Positions 16,251 through 25,949 of a DNA stretch of 64,000 nt are shown here, piece after piece. The notes under the pieces were generated by a model. The model saw only the letters and a program-made list of their open reading frames with translations. It did no database searches and had not been told where the DNA came from. A program made the position numbers and the translations under genes. This stretch comes from JBBRCE01 sp038205115. GTDB taxonomy: Bacteria; Planctomycetota; Planctomycetia; Pirellulales; JBBRCE01. Positions within the stretch are counted from its first letter, which is position 1, and each line of letters starts with the position of its first letter. The stretch covers positions 1 through 64,000 of the forward strand of contig JBBRCE010000007.1 of NCBI GenBank assembly GCA_038205115.1. Reading direction: 5' to 3'.

Positions 16251-17786
16251 ATGTTTCGCAGTAATCTCGGCTGCAGAAATTTTTTTCGCGTGCTCTTGCT
16301 GGCCATCTGCGGTGGTCGCGTCATGGGGGGCTTCGCGCTACTGTCTGCCGCGGAACCCGCGCCGCGCAAACCGAATATTGTGTTTGTGATGGCTGACGAC
16401 CTAGGCTACGGCGATCTCGGTTGTTTTGGGCAGAAGATCATTCGCACGCCCAACATCGACGCCTTGGCCGCCGACGGCATGAAGTTCACGCAGCATTACG
16501 CCAACGCCGTCTGCGCGCCGGCTCGCTGCATTCTAATGACCGGCAAACACTCCGGGCATACGTTTGTCGGAGACAATCGCGAAGCCAAGTCGGAGGGCCA
16601 GTTTCCGATTCCGGCCGAGACCGTCACCGTTGCCAAGCTGCTCAAGGCTCAAGGTTACGCGACCGGCGCGTTTGGCAAATGGGGTTTGGGCGGGCCAATG
16701 TCCAGCGGCGACCCCATGAATCAGGGCTTCGACCGCTTCTTCGGTTACAACTGCCAGCGTGTGGCCCACAATTATTATCCCGATCACTTGTGGGACAACC
16801 AGCAACGAAAAGATCTGTCCAACGCGCTGTTTTCCGCCCATCAAAAATTGCCGGAGGGCGCCGACAAAACCAAACGCGAAACGTACGACCGCTATCGCGG
16901 CAAAGAATATGCGCCCGATCTGATCATGGAGCAGGCCCGTCAGTTTGTGAAAGATCACAGCCGCGAGCCGTTCTTTTTGTATGTGCCCACCACGGTGCCG
17001 CATTTGGCATTGCAGGTGCCCGAGGATTCGGCCGCCGAGTACTACGGCAAATTCGACGATCCGCCTTACGACGGCCACAACGCTTACTTGCCGAACTTTA
17101 CACCACGCGCCACTTACGCTGGCATGATCACTCGCCTGGATCGCGAAGTGGGCCGATTGGTTGATCTGCTGAAAGAATTGAAATTGGAAGACGACACGAT
17201 CTTTGTGTTCACCTCCGACAACGGGCCGCTCTACGATCAGCTTGGCGGAACCGATTCGGACTTCTTTCACTCGGCCGGCGGGCTGCGCGGCAAAAAGGGC
17301 TCGCTGTACGAAGGCGGATTTCGTGTGCCGCTGGTCGTGCGCTGGCACGGCAAGATCAAGCCCGGCACAACGTCCGACCGCGTCACCGGTTTGGAAGATT
17401 GGCTGCCGACGCTGCTGGACGTTTGCGGTGCCAACAGCGCTGTACCCCACGACGTGGACGGCATCAGTTTTCTGCCGACGCTGCTGGGCCAGGCTCAGGC
17501 CGAACGGCCGTTTCTGTATCGAGAATTTCCGTCGTATGGCGGTCAGCAGATGTTGCGTGAGGGCGACTGGGTAGCGGTCCGGCAAAAGCTGATTCCCGCC
17601 GGCAAACAGGGCAAAACGGACCTGAACACCGAGCTTTACAACCTCAAAGACGACCCATCGCAAGAGCACAACCTGGCCAAGCAGCAGCCCGCGCGGCTGG
17701 CGGCGATGGAAAAGCGGATGCAATCCGAGCATACGCCGTCAGCGGACTTTCCGTTTCCGGCGCTGGACGGCCAGGCGAGCAAGTAA
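16251..17786 (+). CDS. Exported type I sulfatase, second of tandem pair
   Basis: 511 aa from the ATG at 16251 (AGAGGG upstream; a GTG at 16233 is alternative). Signal peptide to about residue 34. PNIVFVMADDLGYGDLG gives the metal-binding Asp49-Asp50; the formylglycine site is CAPAR-x4-TG with Cys88. GKWGLGG and FTSDNGPL are the other active-site blocks. Sequence differs clearly from its neighbour, so the two probably act on different linkages of one glycan or on different glycans. Same strand and short gap suggest co-transcription. Confidence 0.93.
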   Translation: MFRSNLGCRNFFRVLLLAICGGRVMGGFALLSAAEPAPRKPNIVFVMADDLGYGDLGCFGQKIIRTPNIDALAADGMKFTQHYANAVCAPARCILMTGKHSGHTFVGDNREAKSEGQFPIPAETVTVAKLLKAQGYATGAFGKWGLGGPMSSGDPMNQGFDRFFGYNCQRVAHNYYPDHLWDNQQRKDLSNALFSAHQKLPEGADKTKRETYDRYRGKEYAPDLIMEQARQFVKDHSREPFFLYVPTTVPHLALQVPEDSAAEYYGKFDDPPYDGHNAYLPNFTPRATYAGMITRLDREVGRLVDLLKELKLEDDTIFVFTSDNGPLYDQLGGTDSDFFHSAGGLRGKKGSLYEGGFRVPLVVRWHGKIKPGTTSDRVTGLEDWLPTLLDVCGANSAVPHDVDGISFLPTLLGQAQAERPFLYREFPSYGGQQMLREGDWVAVRQKLIPAGKQGKTDLNTELYNLKDDPSQEHNLAKQQPARLAAMEKRMQSEHTPSADFPFPALDGQASK

Positions 17787-17817
17787 TTCGAAATGTGAGA
17801 AACCTTAGGCGAGCTCC

Positions 17818-19515
17818 CTAGCCGTAGTTCAAACGTCCGGGCACGTCGCGGGCGATGGGCACGTCGAAGAGTTGCGGCTTGTCGCCGGAGAGCGATTGGG
17901 CCACGCGCGCAGCCAGTTCGTCGGGCTCAGTAATGCGGTGCGCTTCAACGCCCAGCGCGCGGGACATGGCCACGATGTCGACTTCCGGTTCGGTCATGTC
18001 CAGACCCAGATATTGGCCCTGCTGGGCATGCGGCAAGCCCATGTTGCCCGCGCCGACTTTGAGAATTTGATATTGGGCGTTATTGCAAACGACAAACGTA
18101 GCCGGAATGCGATATTTGGCGGCACTCCACAAGCCTTGGATGCCGTACAGCGTTGCGCCGTCGCCGAGCAATCCGAGCACCGGCCGATTGGGCCAGGCGA
18201 GCTTGGCGCCAATCGTGACGCCCAAACCCCAGCCCAACGCCCAACCGCGATGCCCAAAATAGCCGGTGGTGTTTTTGAGCGCGGCCAATCGCTCGAAGGT
18301 GGTATTGGTGGTGGTCACCGCTTCTTCGATGACGGCCACGTCCGCCGGCAAAACGCCGGACAGCGTTTCCATTAGCGTCAGCGGCGTCATGGGCCGCGCG
18401 TCGCGCTGGGCGGCCGCTTCGTCGCGCAAATTGCGGCGAGCAATGGCATGCGCGGCTTCCCAGCGCTGCAGACGATGCCTGGCGGCCTGGCGCTGCTCGG
18501 AGTCGATGAGGCGGGCCATTTCGCTGTCGATTTCAGCCAGACCGGCTTTGCAGTCGCCAATCAGTCCGACTTCCAGCGGATAGTTTTTGCCAAGCTGGTA
18601 GGGGTCTTCGTCCAGGTGTACCAGCCGGCAGGTTTCGGGAATTGCGCGGGACGGTTCGTGATAAATGTATTGCCGCAGCAGATCCATGCCCACCACCAGT
18701 AGCACATCGAAGGGGGCAAGCCGCTCGCGAATTTCTGGCGACCACAGTGGCAAACCGGGCGCGGAGAGTGCGTGATCGCATGGAAATGCCAGCCGCCCAT
18801 GCGTGGTACCGGGCTCGGAGATGACCGGCGCGCCGAGTCGCTCGGCCACCGTGACCAACTCGCTGACGGCGTCACCTTCCAGCACGCGGCTGCCGGCCAG
18901 GATGGCCGGGTTTTTGGCGGAAAGCAACACGTCAACCGCTTGCAGTACCGCGTCGATCGGCGGTCGAACGCGGCGATTCAACTTGGCTGCCGGTGTAAGA
19001 TCCAATTCGGCCGAGGCCAGTTGAACATCAACGGGGATCGAAAGAAACACCGGACCGGTGGGCGGCGTGAGCGCCAGTTGCACCGCGCGGCGCAAGGCGG
19101 ATGGCAAATCTTCCACGCGATCCACTTCGGCCGACCATTTCGTCCACGGCTTGGCCACCGAAACCAAATCGCCCCAAAGAATAGGCTCTTCGAACTTCAA
19201 GCGGCGATCGGACTGCCCGGCGGTGACCAGCAGCGGCGTGCCTTCGCGAAAGGCGTTGTAGAGCATGCCCATGGCGTTGCCCAGCCCGCAACTGACGTGC
19301 AAGTTGACCACGCCTGGCCTGCCGGACGCCATGGCGTAACCGTCGGCCATGGCCATCACCGGCACTTCTTGCAAGCCGAGAATGTATTTTAAGCGAGGCT
19401 CATCAATCAGCGCGTCATTGAGCGGCAGTTCGGTGGTGCCGGGATTACCAAAAATGTAGCGCACGCCGGCGTCGGCCAGCATTCGCAAAAACGCATCAAT
19501 GCCGCGTATCAACAT
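17818..19515 (-). CDS. TPP-dependent enzyme, benzoylformate decarboxylase/acetolactate synthase-like
   Basis: 565 aa with the three-domain ThDP fold. The N-terminal domain has FGNPGTTELP and the catalytic Glu50 in LQEVPVMAMADGYA; the CGLGNAMGMLYNA motif is close to benzoylformate decarboxylases. The C-terminal domain has the cofactor motif GDG (LLGDGATLYG) with NN about 25 residues later. It should decarboxylate or carboligate a 2-keto acid; the substrate cannot be read. No ALS small subunit is adjacent, which argues against acetolactate synthase. It faces the sulfatase pair tail-to-tail, 31 bp apart. Confidence 0.85.
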   Translation of the reverse strand: MLIRGIDAFLRMLADAGVRYIFGNPGTTELPLNDALIDEPRLKYILGLQEVPVMAMADGYAMASGRPGVVNLHVSCGLGNAMGMLYNAFREGTPLLVTAGQSDRRLKFEEPILWGDLVSVAKPWTKWSAEVDRVEDLPSALRRAVQLALTPPTGPVFLSIPVDVQLASAELDLTPAAKLNRRVRPPIDAVLQAVDVLLSAKNPAILAGSRVLEGDAVSELVTVAERLGAPVISEPGTTHGRLAFPCDHALSAPGLPLWSPEIRERLAPFDVLLVVGMDLLRQYIYHEPSRAIPETCRLVHLDEDPYQLGKNYPLEVGLIGDCKAGLAEIDSEMARLIDSEQRQAARHRLQRWEAAHAIARRNLRDEAAAQRDARPMTPLTLMETLSGVLPADVAVIEEAVTTTNTTFERLAALKNTTGYFGHRGWALGWGLGVTIGAKLAWPNRPVLGLLGDGATLYGIQGLWSAAKYRIPATFVVCNNAQYQILKVGAGNMGLPHAQQGQYLGLDMTEPEVDIVAMSRALGVEAHRITEPDELAARVAQSLSGDKPQLFDVPIARDVPGRLNYG

Positions 19516-19683
19516 AAGCCGCTCAAAAAGTTAGACGCTCGAAACGGCCCGCAATTCTGGCGCGAGCTGACATCCAGACCAAGGGTCAATTTAAGCGCCA
19601 CGGCCTTGGGGAGTAAGTAGCGCCGTGGCGAATAATTCGGTCAGCGCGCGGTTTGCATCGGCGATGCCCAAGCCACGCCGGGT

Positions 19684-19733
19684 GGCAAAAAAAATCGAGC
19701 CGTCGCAGGAAGCGGACTTCCTGCGACGGCTCG
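19684..19733 (-). terminator. Intrinsic terminator of the prc transcript
   Basis: Perfect 17-bp inverted repeat: CGAGCCGTCGCAGGAAG (19696-19712) with its complement at 19717-19733, 4-base loop. On the minus strand it is followed by ATTTTTTTT. It lies 41 bp past the prc stop. Confidence 0.88.
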
Positions 19734-19773
19734 CTGTAAAAATGGCGTGATTGCGTGAGGTCGCCAGGCGACC

Positions 19774-21843
19774 CTAACGCGCGGCCAACTTGGGCACAAC
19801 CAGCCGGACATAGTCCAGCGTGACGGCCAGCGCCTCGTTAAAGTAATAGTCGCGCTTGACGACCGGACGATTCGGATCGTCGAGTTCTTTCAATTCTTTT
19901 TCTTCTTCCTTAGCGGAGTTGTTTTTAGTCCGCTCTTCCATGAACTTGGTTTCGTTGAGCGAAACCATTTTGCGCTTCTTTTGCGCTTCGTAACGTTCGA
20001 TGGTGGCGGCCAGTTTCTTGAAGTCTTCCGACTTGTCGGTCCGCTCGATCGACTGATTCTTGAGTTCGGTGACCATTGCCGGCGAGACCATGCTGGTGAC
20101 GGCGAATGGCGACCCGGCCACTTGATCGAATTTGAGGGCGTAATCCAAATCTTTTTCGCCGACGTCCAGATGCGAGGTCAGCGAGGGCAGCGCCACATCC
20201 GCCACCACGCCACGATTTTGCGTGCTGACGCCGCTGGGGCGATAGAACTGCTGCATCGTGATTTTAATGGAGCCCAGTTTGGGCGGATTCGCGGAAAACA
20301 ACTGCTGACCAACATCCAACAGGCTTTGCACTGTGCCTTTGCCGTGCGTGGCCTCGTCGCCCACAATCAGGCCGCGATGATAGTCTTGGATGGCACCGGC
20401 CAGAATTTCGCTGGCGCTTGCGCTGAACTTGCTGGTCAACACGACCAACGGCCCTTCCCAAGCCATACCGCGTTCGGGATCGTCAAAATGCTGCACGCGG
20501 CCGTCCGAATCCTTGACCAACACCATCGGGCCTTGGTCAATGAACAAGCCGGTGAGGCTGATGGCTTCTTGCAACGATCCGCCGCCGTTGCGGCGCAGAT
20601 CGAGAATCACCGCGTCGACGTTTTTGCTACGGAAATCGGCCAGCAGCTTTTTCACGTCGCGGGTGGTGCTTTTGAAATCGGCGCGTCCGTCATGCGCGGC
20701 CGCCATATCCATGTAAAAGCTGGGCAGGTCGATCACGCCGACCTTGTAGGGCGAACCATTAGCCTTTTTGCCGTCCTCAATGACTTCGCCGCGGGCCTCA
20801 CTATCTTTCAGTTCGATGCTGGCCCGCGTGATGTCGTAGACTTTCGGGACGGTCTGCCCAACCGGCAGCACTTTGAGTCGCACCACAGTACCGGCCTTGC
20901 CGCGAACGAGTTTGACGACATCGTTGAGGCTCATATCCATGGTGTCGACAAAATCGCCAGCCTCATCCTGCGCCACGGCAATCAGCCGATCTTCTGGCTT
21001 GAGCCGCCCGTCTTTTTCGGCCGCTCCGCCGGGAATCAGTTTACTAACCTTGGTGACGCCATCGTCAAATTGCAGCGAAGCGCCGATGCCGTCGAGCTTC
21101 AAACGCATCATGATGTCGAAGTTTTCGACCGAGCTGGGCGACATGTAGGTGGTGTGCGGATCGAAACCCGTGGTGAGCGCCGTGAGATACATTTCCAGCA
21201 GTTCGTCACCATCGATCTGATGCATGCGTTTTTCGAAGCTGTGGTAGCGACGCGTCAGCTTGTCGTGCGCTTCTTTGTCGGCCACTTTGTCCAGCTTTTG
21301 GACGAGCAAGTCGTACTTGAGGCGTTTGCGCCAGCGATCTTGCATTTCGCTGGCGTCTTTGACGTAGACAATTTCTTTGGGATCGGTTTGCATTTCCTCG
21401 TCGATCGTGAAATCCGGCTCTTTAGCCAGCAGGTCGTCGATAAGCTTCATGTTGTCATCCACGCGCGCCAGAAATGTGCGGAAGATGGTGTAAGCCAGCG
21501 AAATATCGCCGCGCTTGATCTGCTGGGCAATGTCTTTCTCGTCTTGCGCCTTGTTGAAAGTGTCTACGTCCGACTGCAGAAAGTAAACTTTCATCGGATC
21601 GAGCGTTTTCAGGAATGTCGTTAGGCAGCGCTTGGACATCTCGGCATCCAACGGATGCTTGGTGAGATGGCCGCGTTGTAACTCGCCAGCGACGGCCATC
21701 GCCACGTAGCGATCAGTCGGGCGCGGATCCTTCAATTGAGCTTGAGCGGGCAGCGCGAAAACGGCAAACCCCAACAGAATTGCAGCCAGTGAAGTGGCGA
21801 CTGGCCGGCGGGCCAGGCTCAAAGAAAACAATGCGTGGCTCAT
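19774..21843 (-). CDS. prc: Tail-specific carboxy-terminal protease (S41)
   Basis: 689 aa. A signal peptide (hydrophobic to about residue 35, cleaved near AQA) targets it to the periplasm. Order: N-terminal helical domain starting TDRYVAMAVAGELQRGHLTK, a PDZ domain (GIGASLQFDDGVTKV, GGAAEKDGRLKPEDRL), the S41 core with catalytic Ser in FSASASE and Lys in HGKGTVQ, then the C-terminal DUF3340-like region. Prc removes C-terminal ends of periplasmic proteins, including ssrA-tagged and cell-wall enzymes. AAGGGA precedes the ATG; a possible promoter (TTGCTT at 21940, TATAAC at 21919, 15-bp spacer) lies upstream. Confidence 0.94.
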   Translation of the reverse strand: MSHALFSLSLARRPVATSLAAILLGFAVFALPAQAQLKDPRPTDRYVAMAVAGELQRGHLTKHPLDAEMSKRCLTTFLKTLDPMKVYFLQSDVDTFNKAQDEKDIAQQIKRGDISLAYTIFRTFLARVDDNMKLIDDLLAKEPDFTIDEEMQTDPKEIVYVKDASEMQDRWRKRLKYDLLVQKLDKVADKEAHDKLTRRYHSFEKRMHQIDGDELLEMYLTALTTGFDPHTTYMSPSSVENFDIMMRLKLDGIGASLQFDDGVTKVSKLIPGGAAEKDGRLKPEDRLIAVAQDEAGDFVDTMDMSLNDVVKLVRGKAGTVVRLKVLPVGQTVPKVYDITRASIELKDSEARGEVIEDGKKANGSPYKVGVIDLPSFYMDMAAAHDGRADFKSTTRDVKKLLADFRSKNVDAVILDLRRNGGGSLQEAISLTGLFIDQGPMVLVKDSDGRVQHFDDPERGMAWEGPLVVLTSKFSASASEILAGAIQDYHRGLIVGDEATHGKGTVQSLLDVGQQLFSANPPKLGSIKITMQQFYRPSGVSTQNRGVVADVALPSLTSHLDVGEKDLDYALKFDQVAGSPFAVTSMVSPAMVTELKNQSIERTDKSEDFKKLAATIERYEAQKKRKMVSLNETKFMEERTKNNSAKEEEKELKELDDPNRPVVKRDYYFNEALAVTLDYVRLVVPKLAAR

Positions 21844-22032
21844 TACAGTCCCTTAAAGACAAATGGCGAGAGCATCAATGCTTAAGTCGCATCGAAATAA
21901 GAACTTAAAAGATGTTATACATTTGCGCAATCGAAAGCAAGTCGGATGTTTCGCCTGCCTGACGGTCGTCAACAATGCCTGAGCAGCGGAACAATTGCAG
22001 CTAAAGAGCTAAGCGTAACGCCAACGAAAATG

Positions 22033-22857
22033 TTACTGCAAAATTCCGAAGGATTCCGCCGGAATGATTGCCTGTATTGCTAGCTCAGCCAAGGTGCGCG
22101 CCAGCAACACGTCGACGCCGAGCGGCGCCGTCACGATCCATTGTATACGCGACTGCGTACGCCGAAGTTCATCCACCTGCCGATGCAAATCCGTGAGGAT
22201 CTGCCCAGCGAACAGCAAATGCGGCTGGACGACAATCCGTGCCAATCCGCTAGCGGCTGCGGCGGCCAGAACTGCGGCGGTTGTCGGTTGAGCCATGGCC
22301 ACAAAACCGAGCCAGGCTTGCGCCACCGGCGACTGCGTCCGTCGCAGCGCCAGAAACTGCTGCATTTCGGCGGTGGCGACCTGATCGCGACTGCCACGCC
22401 CAATCATCACCAGGCCCGTGGCGTCCGCGCTGAAGTCAACCGCGGCTGCGGGGATCGGATGCGATTGGGCTGCGTCCTCGTATCGTTGCCGCGACAGTTC
22501 GACAACCAACGGATGACATCCTAAATGCGCTGCTTGCACCACATCGAGACGGGCGCCGCCCAATTGATTCACCGCGTCGCGGACGGCAACCGGAATATCG
22601 TGCTGAATATGGCCCGCGGAAAACAATAACGCCGGCGAGACCACAATTCTGCTGACGCCACGGCCGACCAACCGCTGCAGACCAACTTCGATCGTTGGCT
22701 CGGCCAATTCCAAAAAGCAGGGTTCCACAGGCGTATCTGGCAAGCATTGCTGCAGCAGCGTGGCCAACTGCAAAAATTGCGAGGTTCCGGCCGCGTCGCG
22801 CGTGCCGTGACCAACAAACAGCAGGCCACAATCGGCATCCAAGGCGGGAGTTGACAC
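22033..22857 (-). CDS. Two-domain CbiX/SirB-type chelatase
   Basis: 274 aa from a GTG start. Two CbiX-like halves are visible: the first begins LLFVGHGTRDAAG and has FLELAEPTIEVGLQRLV, the second begins LVMIGRGSRDQ and has LGFVAMAQPTTAAVLA. The first metal-binding His (GHGTRD) is replaced by Arg in the second half (GRGSRD). The family inserts Co or Fe into sirohydrochlorin for B12 or siroheme. No other corrin or siroheme gene is adjacent. It is followed by pabA on the same strand. Confidence 0.85.
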   Translation of the reverse strand: MSTPALDADCGLLFVGHGTRDAAGTSQFLQLATLLQQCLPDTPVEPCFLELAEPTIEVGLQRLVGRGVSRIVVSPALLFSAGHIQHDIPVAVRDAVNQLGGARLDVVQAAHLGCHPLVVELSRQRYEDAAQSHPIPAAAVDFSADATGLVMIGRGSRDQVATAEMQQFLALRRTQSPVAQAWLGFVAMAQPTTAAVLAAAAASGLARIVVQPHLLFAGQILTDLHRQVDELRRTQSRIQWIVTAPLGVDVLLARTLAELAIQAIIPAESFGILQ

Positions 22858-22894
22858 GGAATTACTCGTCGATCAAGTGATGGTCGGAACCCGC

Positions 22895-23494
22895 TTATCG
22901 CAGCGCAGGCTGGGCGACAGCCAGAAAGTTTTCCAAAATTCGCACGCCGTTTTCCGTCAGAAAACTCTCGGGATGGAACTGCACGCCAAACAGCGGATGT
23001 TGGCGGTGCCGAATGCCCATGATTTCGCGCTCGCCGTTGGGCATCACCGACCAGGCGCTGACGACGAAGTCGGAATTCAACGTCGTCGGCCGAATGACCA
23101 AACTATGGTATCGCGTGGCGGAAAACGGGTTTGCCATGCCAGCGAACAGCGCCTGGCCATCGTGATGAATTTGATCGACTTTGCCGTGCATCAGTCGCTC
23201 GGCCCGCACGATTTGGCCGCCGGTGGCTTGTCCGATGGCTTGATGTCCCAGGCAGACGCCCAGGATTGGCAGTTTGCCGGTGAACCGCTCGATGGCCGCG
23301 CAAGAGATGCCGGCTTCCAGCGGAGTGCATGGTCCGGGCGAAACGATCAAGTGCGTTGGCGTTTTGCGCTCAATTTCCGCCAGCGTAATTTGATCGTTGC
23401 GGTGAACTTCCAAATCCAACGATGGATCGATCTCGCCTAAGCGTTGCACCAGGTTGTAGGTGAACGAGTCGTAGTTATCGATCAGCAGAATCAT
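22895..23494 (-). CDS. pabA: Glutamine amidotransferase subunit, anthranilate/aminodeoxychorismate synthase
   Basis: 199 aa starting MILLIDNYDSFTYNL at 23494; the longer frame upstream is not family-like. Class I GATase motifs: SPGP, nucleophile Cys81 in GVCLGHQAIG, and the His-Glu pair in HPES. It supplies ammonia from glutamine to TrpE or PabB for tryptophan or folate. Sequence alone cannot separate TrpG from PabA and one protein often serves both; no trpE/pabB is next to it. Divergent from the M28 peptidase. Confidence 0.93.
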   Translation of the reverse strand: MILLIDNYDSFTYNLVQRLGEIDPSLDLEVHRNDQITLAEIERKTPTHLIVSPGPCTPLEAGISCAAIERFTGKLPILGVCLGHQAIGQATGGQIVRAERLMHGKVDQIHHDGQALFAGMANPFSATRYHSLVIRPTTLNSDFVVSAWSVMPNGEREIMGIRHRQHPLFGVQFHPESFLTENGVRILENFLAVAQPALR

Positions 23495-23722
23495 GGATAG
23501 CACCGCGGCAATGTACCGAGCGCGCGGCAATGAAATGGTAGCCGAGCGCAACGCGTGTATTATTGCCTGCATCAATGCCGGAGTCGATGGCCCTGGTTTG
23601 GCGCTTGTCGTGCTGGCGTGACGTGATTGCGGGCATATCGAGACTGTCGGCTGCCCGATAGAATGAAGCGATCCATGGTTGCCGCAATTTGAGTCACTTA
23701 CGTTCAGGCGGAGATATTTCTG

Positions 23723-25861
23723 ATGCCCCATCGTGCCGGCGAAAATTCTTACTGCAAGGCGATTCTCTCTGTTCCTCGCCGACGCGACGTTGCGGCCGTA
23801 CCGAGCGCGGTTGTGTTTGCCGCGCTGATCGCGCTAGTCAGTTGCGCAGGACCGGCTTCGTTCGCCGCCGCCGCCGAAAATAACAACTCCGCGGCGGCCG
23901 TTGAAGCGCGAATTGCCCAGTCGGCCAAGTTGTTTGCTTCCGACGAATTGGAAGGCCGCGGCGTGGGCACGGCCGGAATCGACAAAGCGGCCGATTACAT
24001 CGCCAACCGCTTCAAGCAGTTGGGGCTCAAAACCGAACTGTTCGACGGTCAGCCGTTCGAAAAGTTTTCGCTGGTGGTACGTTCCGAACTGGGCGACGCT
24101 GCCAACAACAGTTTGAGTTTTCGCGACGGCAACGAGAACGCATCCGCGGCCGCGCTATCGAGCATGCAGCTCAAAATGACCGACGATTTCACGCCACTGG
24201 CCGCCGGTGGCTCCGGAAAATTCGACGCGCCGCTGCTATTTGTCGGTTATGGAGTCACCGCCAAAACTGAGAAATACGACGATTACGACGGCGTCGACGC
24301 CAAGGGCAAGGTGGTGGTGATCTTGCGTCACGAACCGCACACCAAAAATCCACACAGCTTTTTTAATGGCCAGAAAGACTCCCAATATGCAACCATCAGC
24401 CGCAAGCTGTCCAATGCCTACGAACACGGCGCGGTTGCCGTGATCATTTGCAACGACGAAGCCGAGCTGAAGAAGAACGTGGCCGACGCCACCAAGCGTT
24501 GGCGCGTGGATCTCGACGAGCTGAGTAAGTCCATCGAAGAGTTGAAAAAGCTGGAAAAAAAGCCCAGCCGAGACGCCGTGGACGCCTTGCGTAAAAAGAT
24601 CGATGACTTGGCGGGGCAGGCCCAAAAGCATGGCCAGCAAATGGCCGAGGCACACGATCCGGTGTTCAAGTTCGATCGCTTTGGCGACGGCGCCGAAGGC
24701 CGCGAGTTTCCGGTGCTGTTTTGCCGCCGCGGCGCCATCGATCCGATCGTCAAGGCCGCGCTAGGCAAGGACTTGGACGCGATCGAAGCCCAAATCAACG
24801 AAGCGGCAACTCCCAAAAGCGAGGAGCTCGGGCGCTGGCGGGCCGTAGGGCAAACCGAACTCAATCACATCAAGGCCGAAGTCAAAAACGTCGTGGCAAT
24901 TCTGCCGGGCGAAGGCCCCAAGGCCGACGAAACCATTGTCATCGGCGCGCATTACGACCATCTGGGCTACGGCGGCCGCGGATCGCTCAGCGGCAGCACC
25001 GAAAAAGCCATTCATCACGGAGCCGACGATAATGGCTCTGGCGCGGCAACGTTATTGGAAGTCGCACAAGAATTGGCGACACGCGGCAAACCGTTGCCAC
25101 GCCGGATCGTGTTCATCGCTTTTACAGGCGAAGAACTGGGTCTACTCGGCAGCGCCCGTTACGTGCGTGAGCCGCTGATTCCGCTGGATAAAACCGTGGC
25201 TATGCTCAATATGGATATGGTCGGTCGGCTGGCGGACGAAAAACTGATTATCTACGGCACGGACACGGCGACCGAGTTCGAGCCGCTGCTCGAACAATTG
25301 AACGAACATTACGGCTTCAAAGTCACGCAGCAAAAAGGCGGTTATGGGCCAAGCGATCAATCGTCGTTTTACGCCAAGAATATTCCCGTGCTGCATTTTT
25401 TCACCGGCACGCACAAAGATTATCACCGCCCTTCGGACACTTTCGAAAAGCTGAACATTTCCGGCATGCGCCGCGTCGGGCAAATGGTGGCCGAGACCGC
25501 GGTTCGTTTGGCCGAAGCGCCCGAGCGACCCACATACACCGAATCTAAAGTGGCGCACGTCAAGTTGCTTGCCAGCGGTGCAGGCCTGGGCGACCGGCCG
25601 TACTTCGGGAGCATTCCGGACTTCTCGCAGGACCGCCCCGGCTATGCCTTGATGGGAGTCACTAAAGATGGCCCCGCCGAACGCGCGGGCATCAAGGCTG
25701 GCGACATCATCGTTAAGCTTGGCGAGAGCAAAATTGGCAACCTGGAAGACTTCGATAGCGCGCTGCGGAAATTCAAATCGGGCGATAAAGTGCCGGTCAC
25801 GGTCAAACGTGGCGAGGCCGATCAAACGCTGGATGTGATTCTCGATCCGCCGCGCGAATAG
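23723..25861 (+). CDS. Exported M28 metallopeptidase with PA and PDZ domains
   Basis: 712 aa. Hydrophobic signal region at about 27-55. A PA (protease-associated) insertion lies near 160-260 with a long charged helical stretch after it. Zinc ligands of the M28 domain are visible: GAHYDH, HHGADDNGSGA, FTGEELG, NMDMVG and a late His in HKDYHRPSD. The last 100 residues form a PDZ domain (GVTKDGPAERAGIKAGDIIV). It should be an extracytoplasmic aminopeptidase; the PDZ may recruit substrates. AGGCGGAG precedes the ATG. Confidence 0.92.
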   Translation: MPHRAGENSYCKAILSVPRRRDVAAVPSAVVFAALIALVSCAGPASFAAAAENNNSAAAVEARIAQSAKLFASDELEGRGVGTAGIDKAADYIANRFKQLGLKTELFDGQPFEKFSLVVRSELGDAANNSLSFRDGNENASAAALSSMQLKMTDDFTPLAAGGSGKFDAPLLFVGYGVTAKTEKYDDYDGVDAKGKVVVILRHEPHTKNPHSFFNGQKDSQYATISRKLSNAYEHGAVAVIICNDEAELKKNVADATKRWRVDLDELSKSIEELKKLEKKPSRDAVDALRKKIDDLAGQAQKHGQQMAEAHDPVFKFDRFGDGAEGREFPVLFCRRGAIDPIVKAALGKDLDAIEAQINEAATPKSEELGRWRAVGQTELNHIKAEVKNVVAILPGEGPKADETIVIGAHYDHLGYGGRGSLSGSTEKAIHHGADDNGSGAATLLEVAQELATRGKPLPRRIVFIAFTGEELGLLGSARYVREPLIPLDKTVAMLNMDMVGRLADEKLIIYGTDTATEFEPLLEQLNEHYGFKVTQQKGGYGPSDQSSFYAKNIPVLHFFTGTHKDYHRPSDTFEKLNISGMRRVGQMVAETAVRLAEAPERPTYTESKVAHVKLLASGAGLGDRPYFGSIPDFSQDRPGYALMGVTKDGPAERAGIKAGDIIVKLGESKIGNLEDFDSALRKFKSGDKVPVTVKRGEADQTLDVILDPPRE

Positions 25862-25949
25862 CGCGCGTGGGCGTCTCAAAGCGCGGGCGAATCGCCGGCA
25901 GGCAAATTGTTGCGCGGGCGAACCGGCAGGTGAGCGTACTCGCTCACAG

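Noticed and set aside
19981..21624. 547-codon plus-strand open frame
   Set aside because: Mirror of prc; composition is typical of antisense frames and no RBS or motif.
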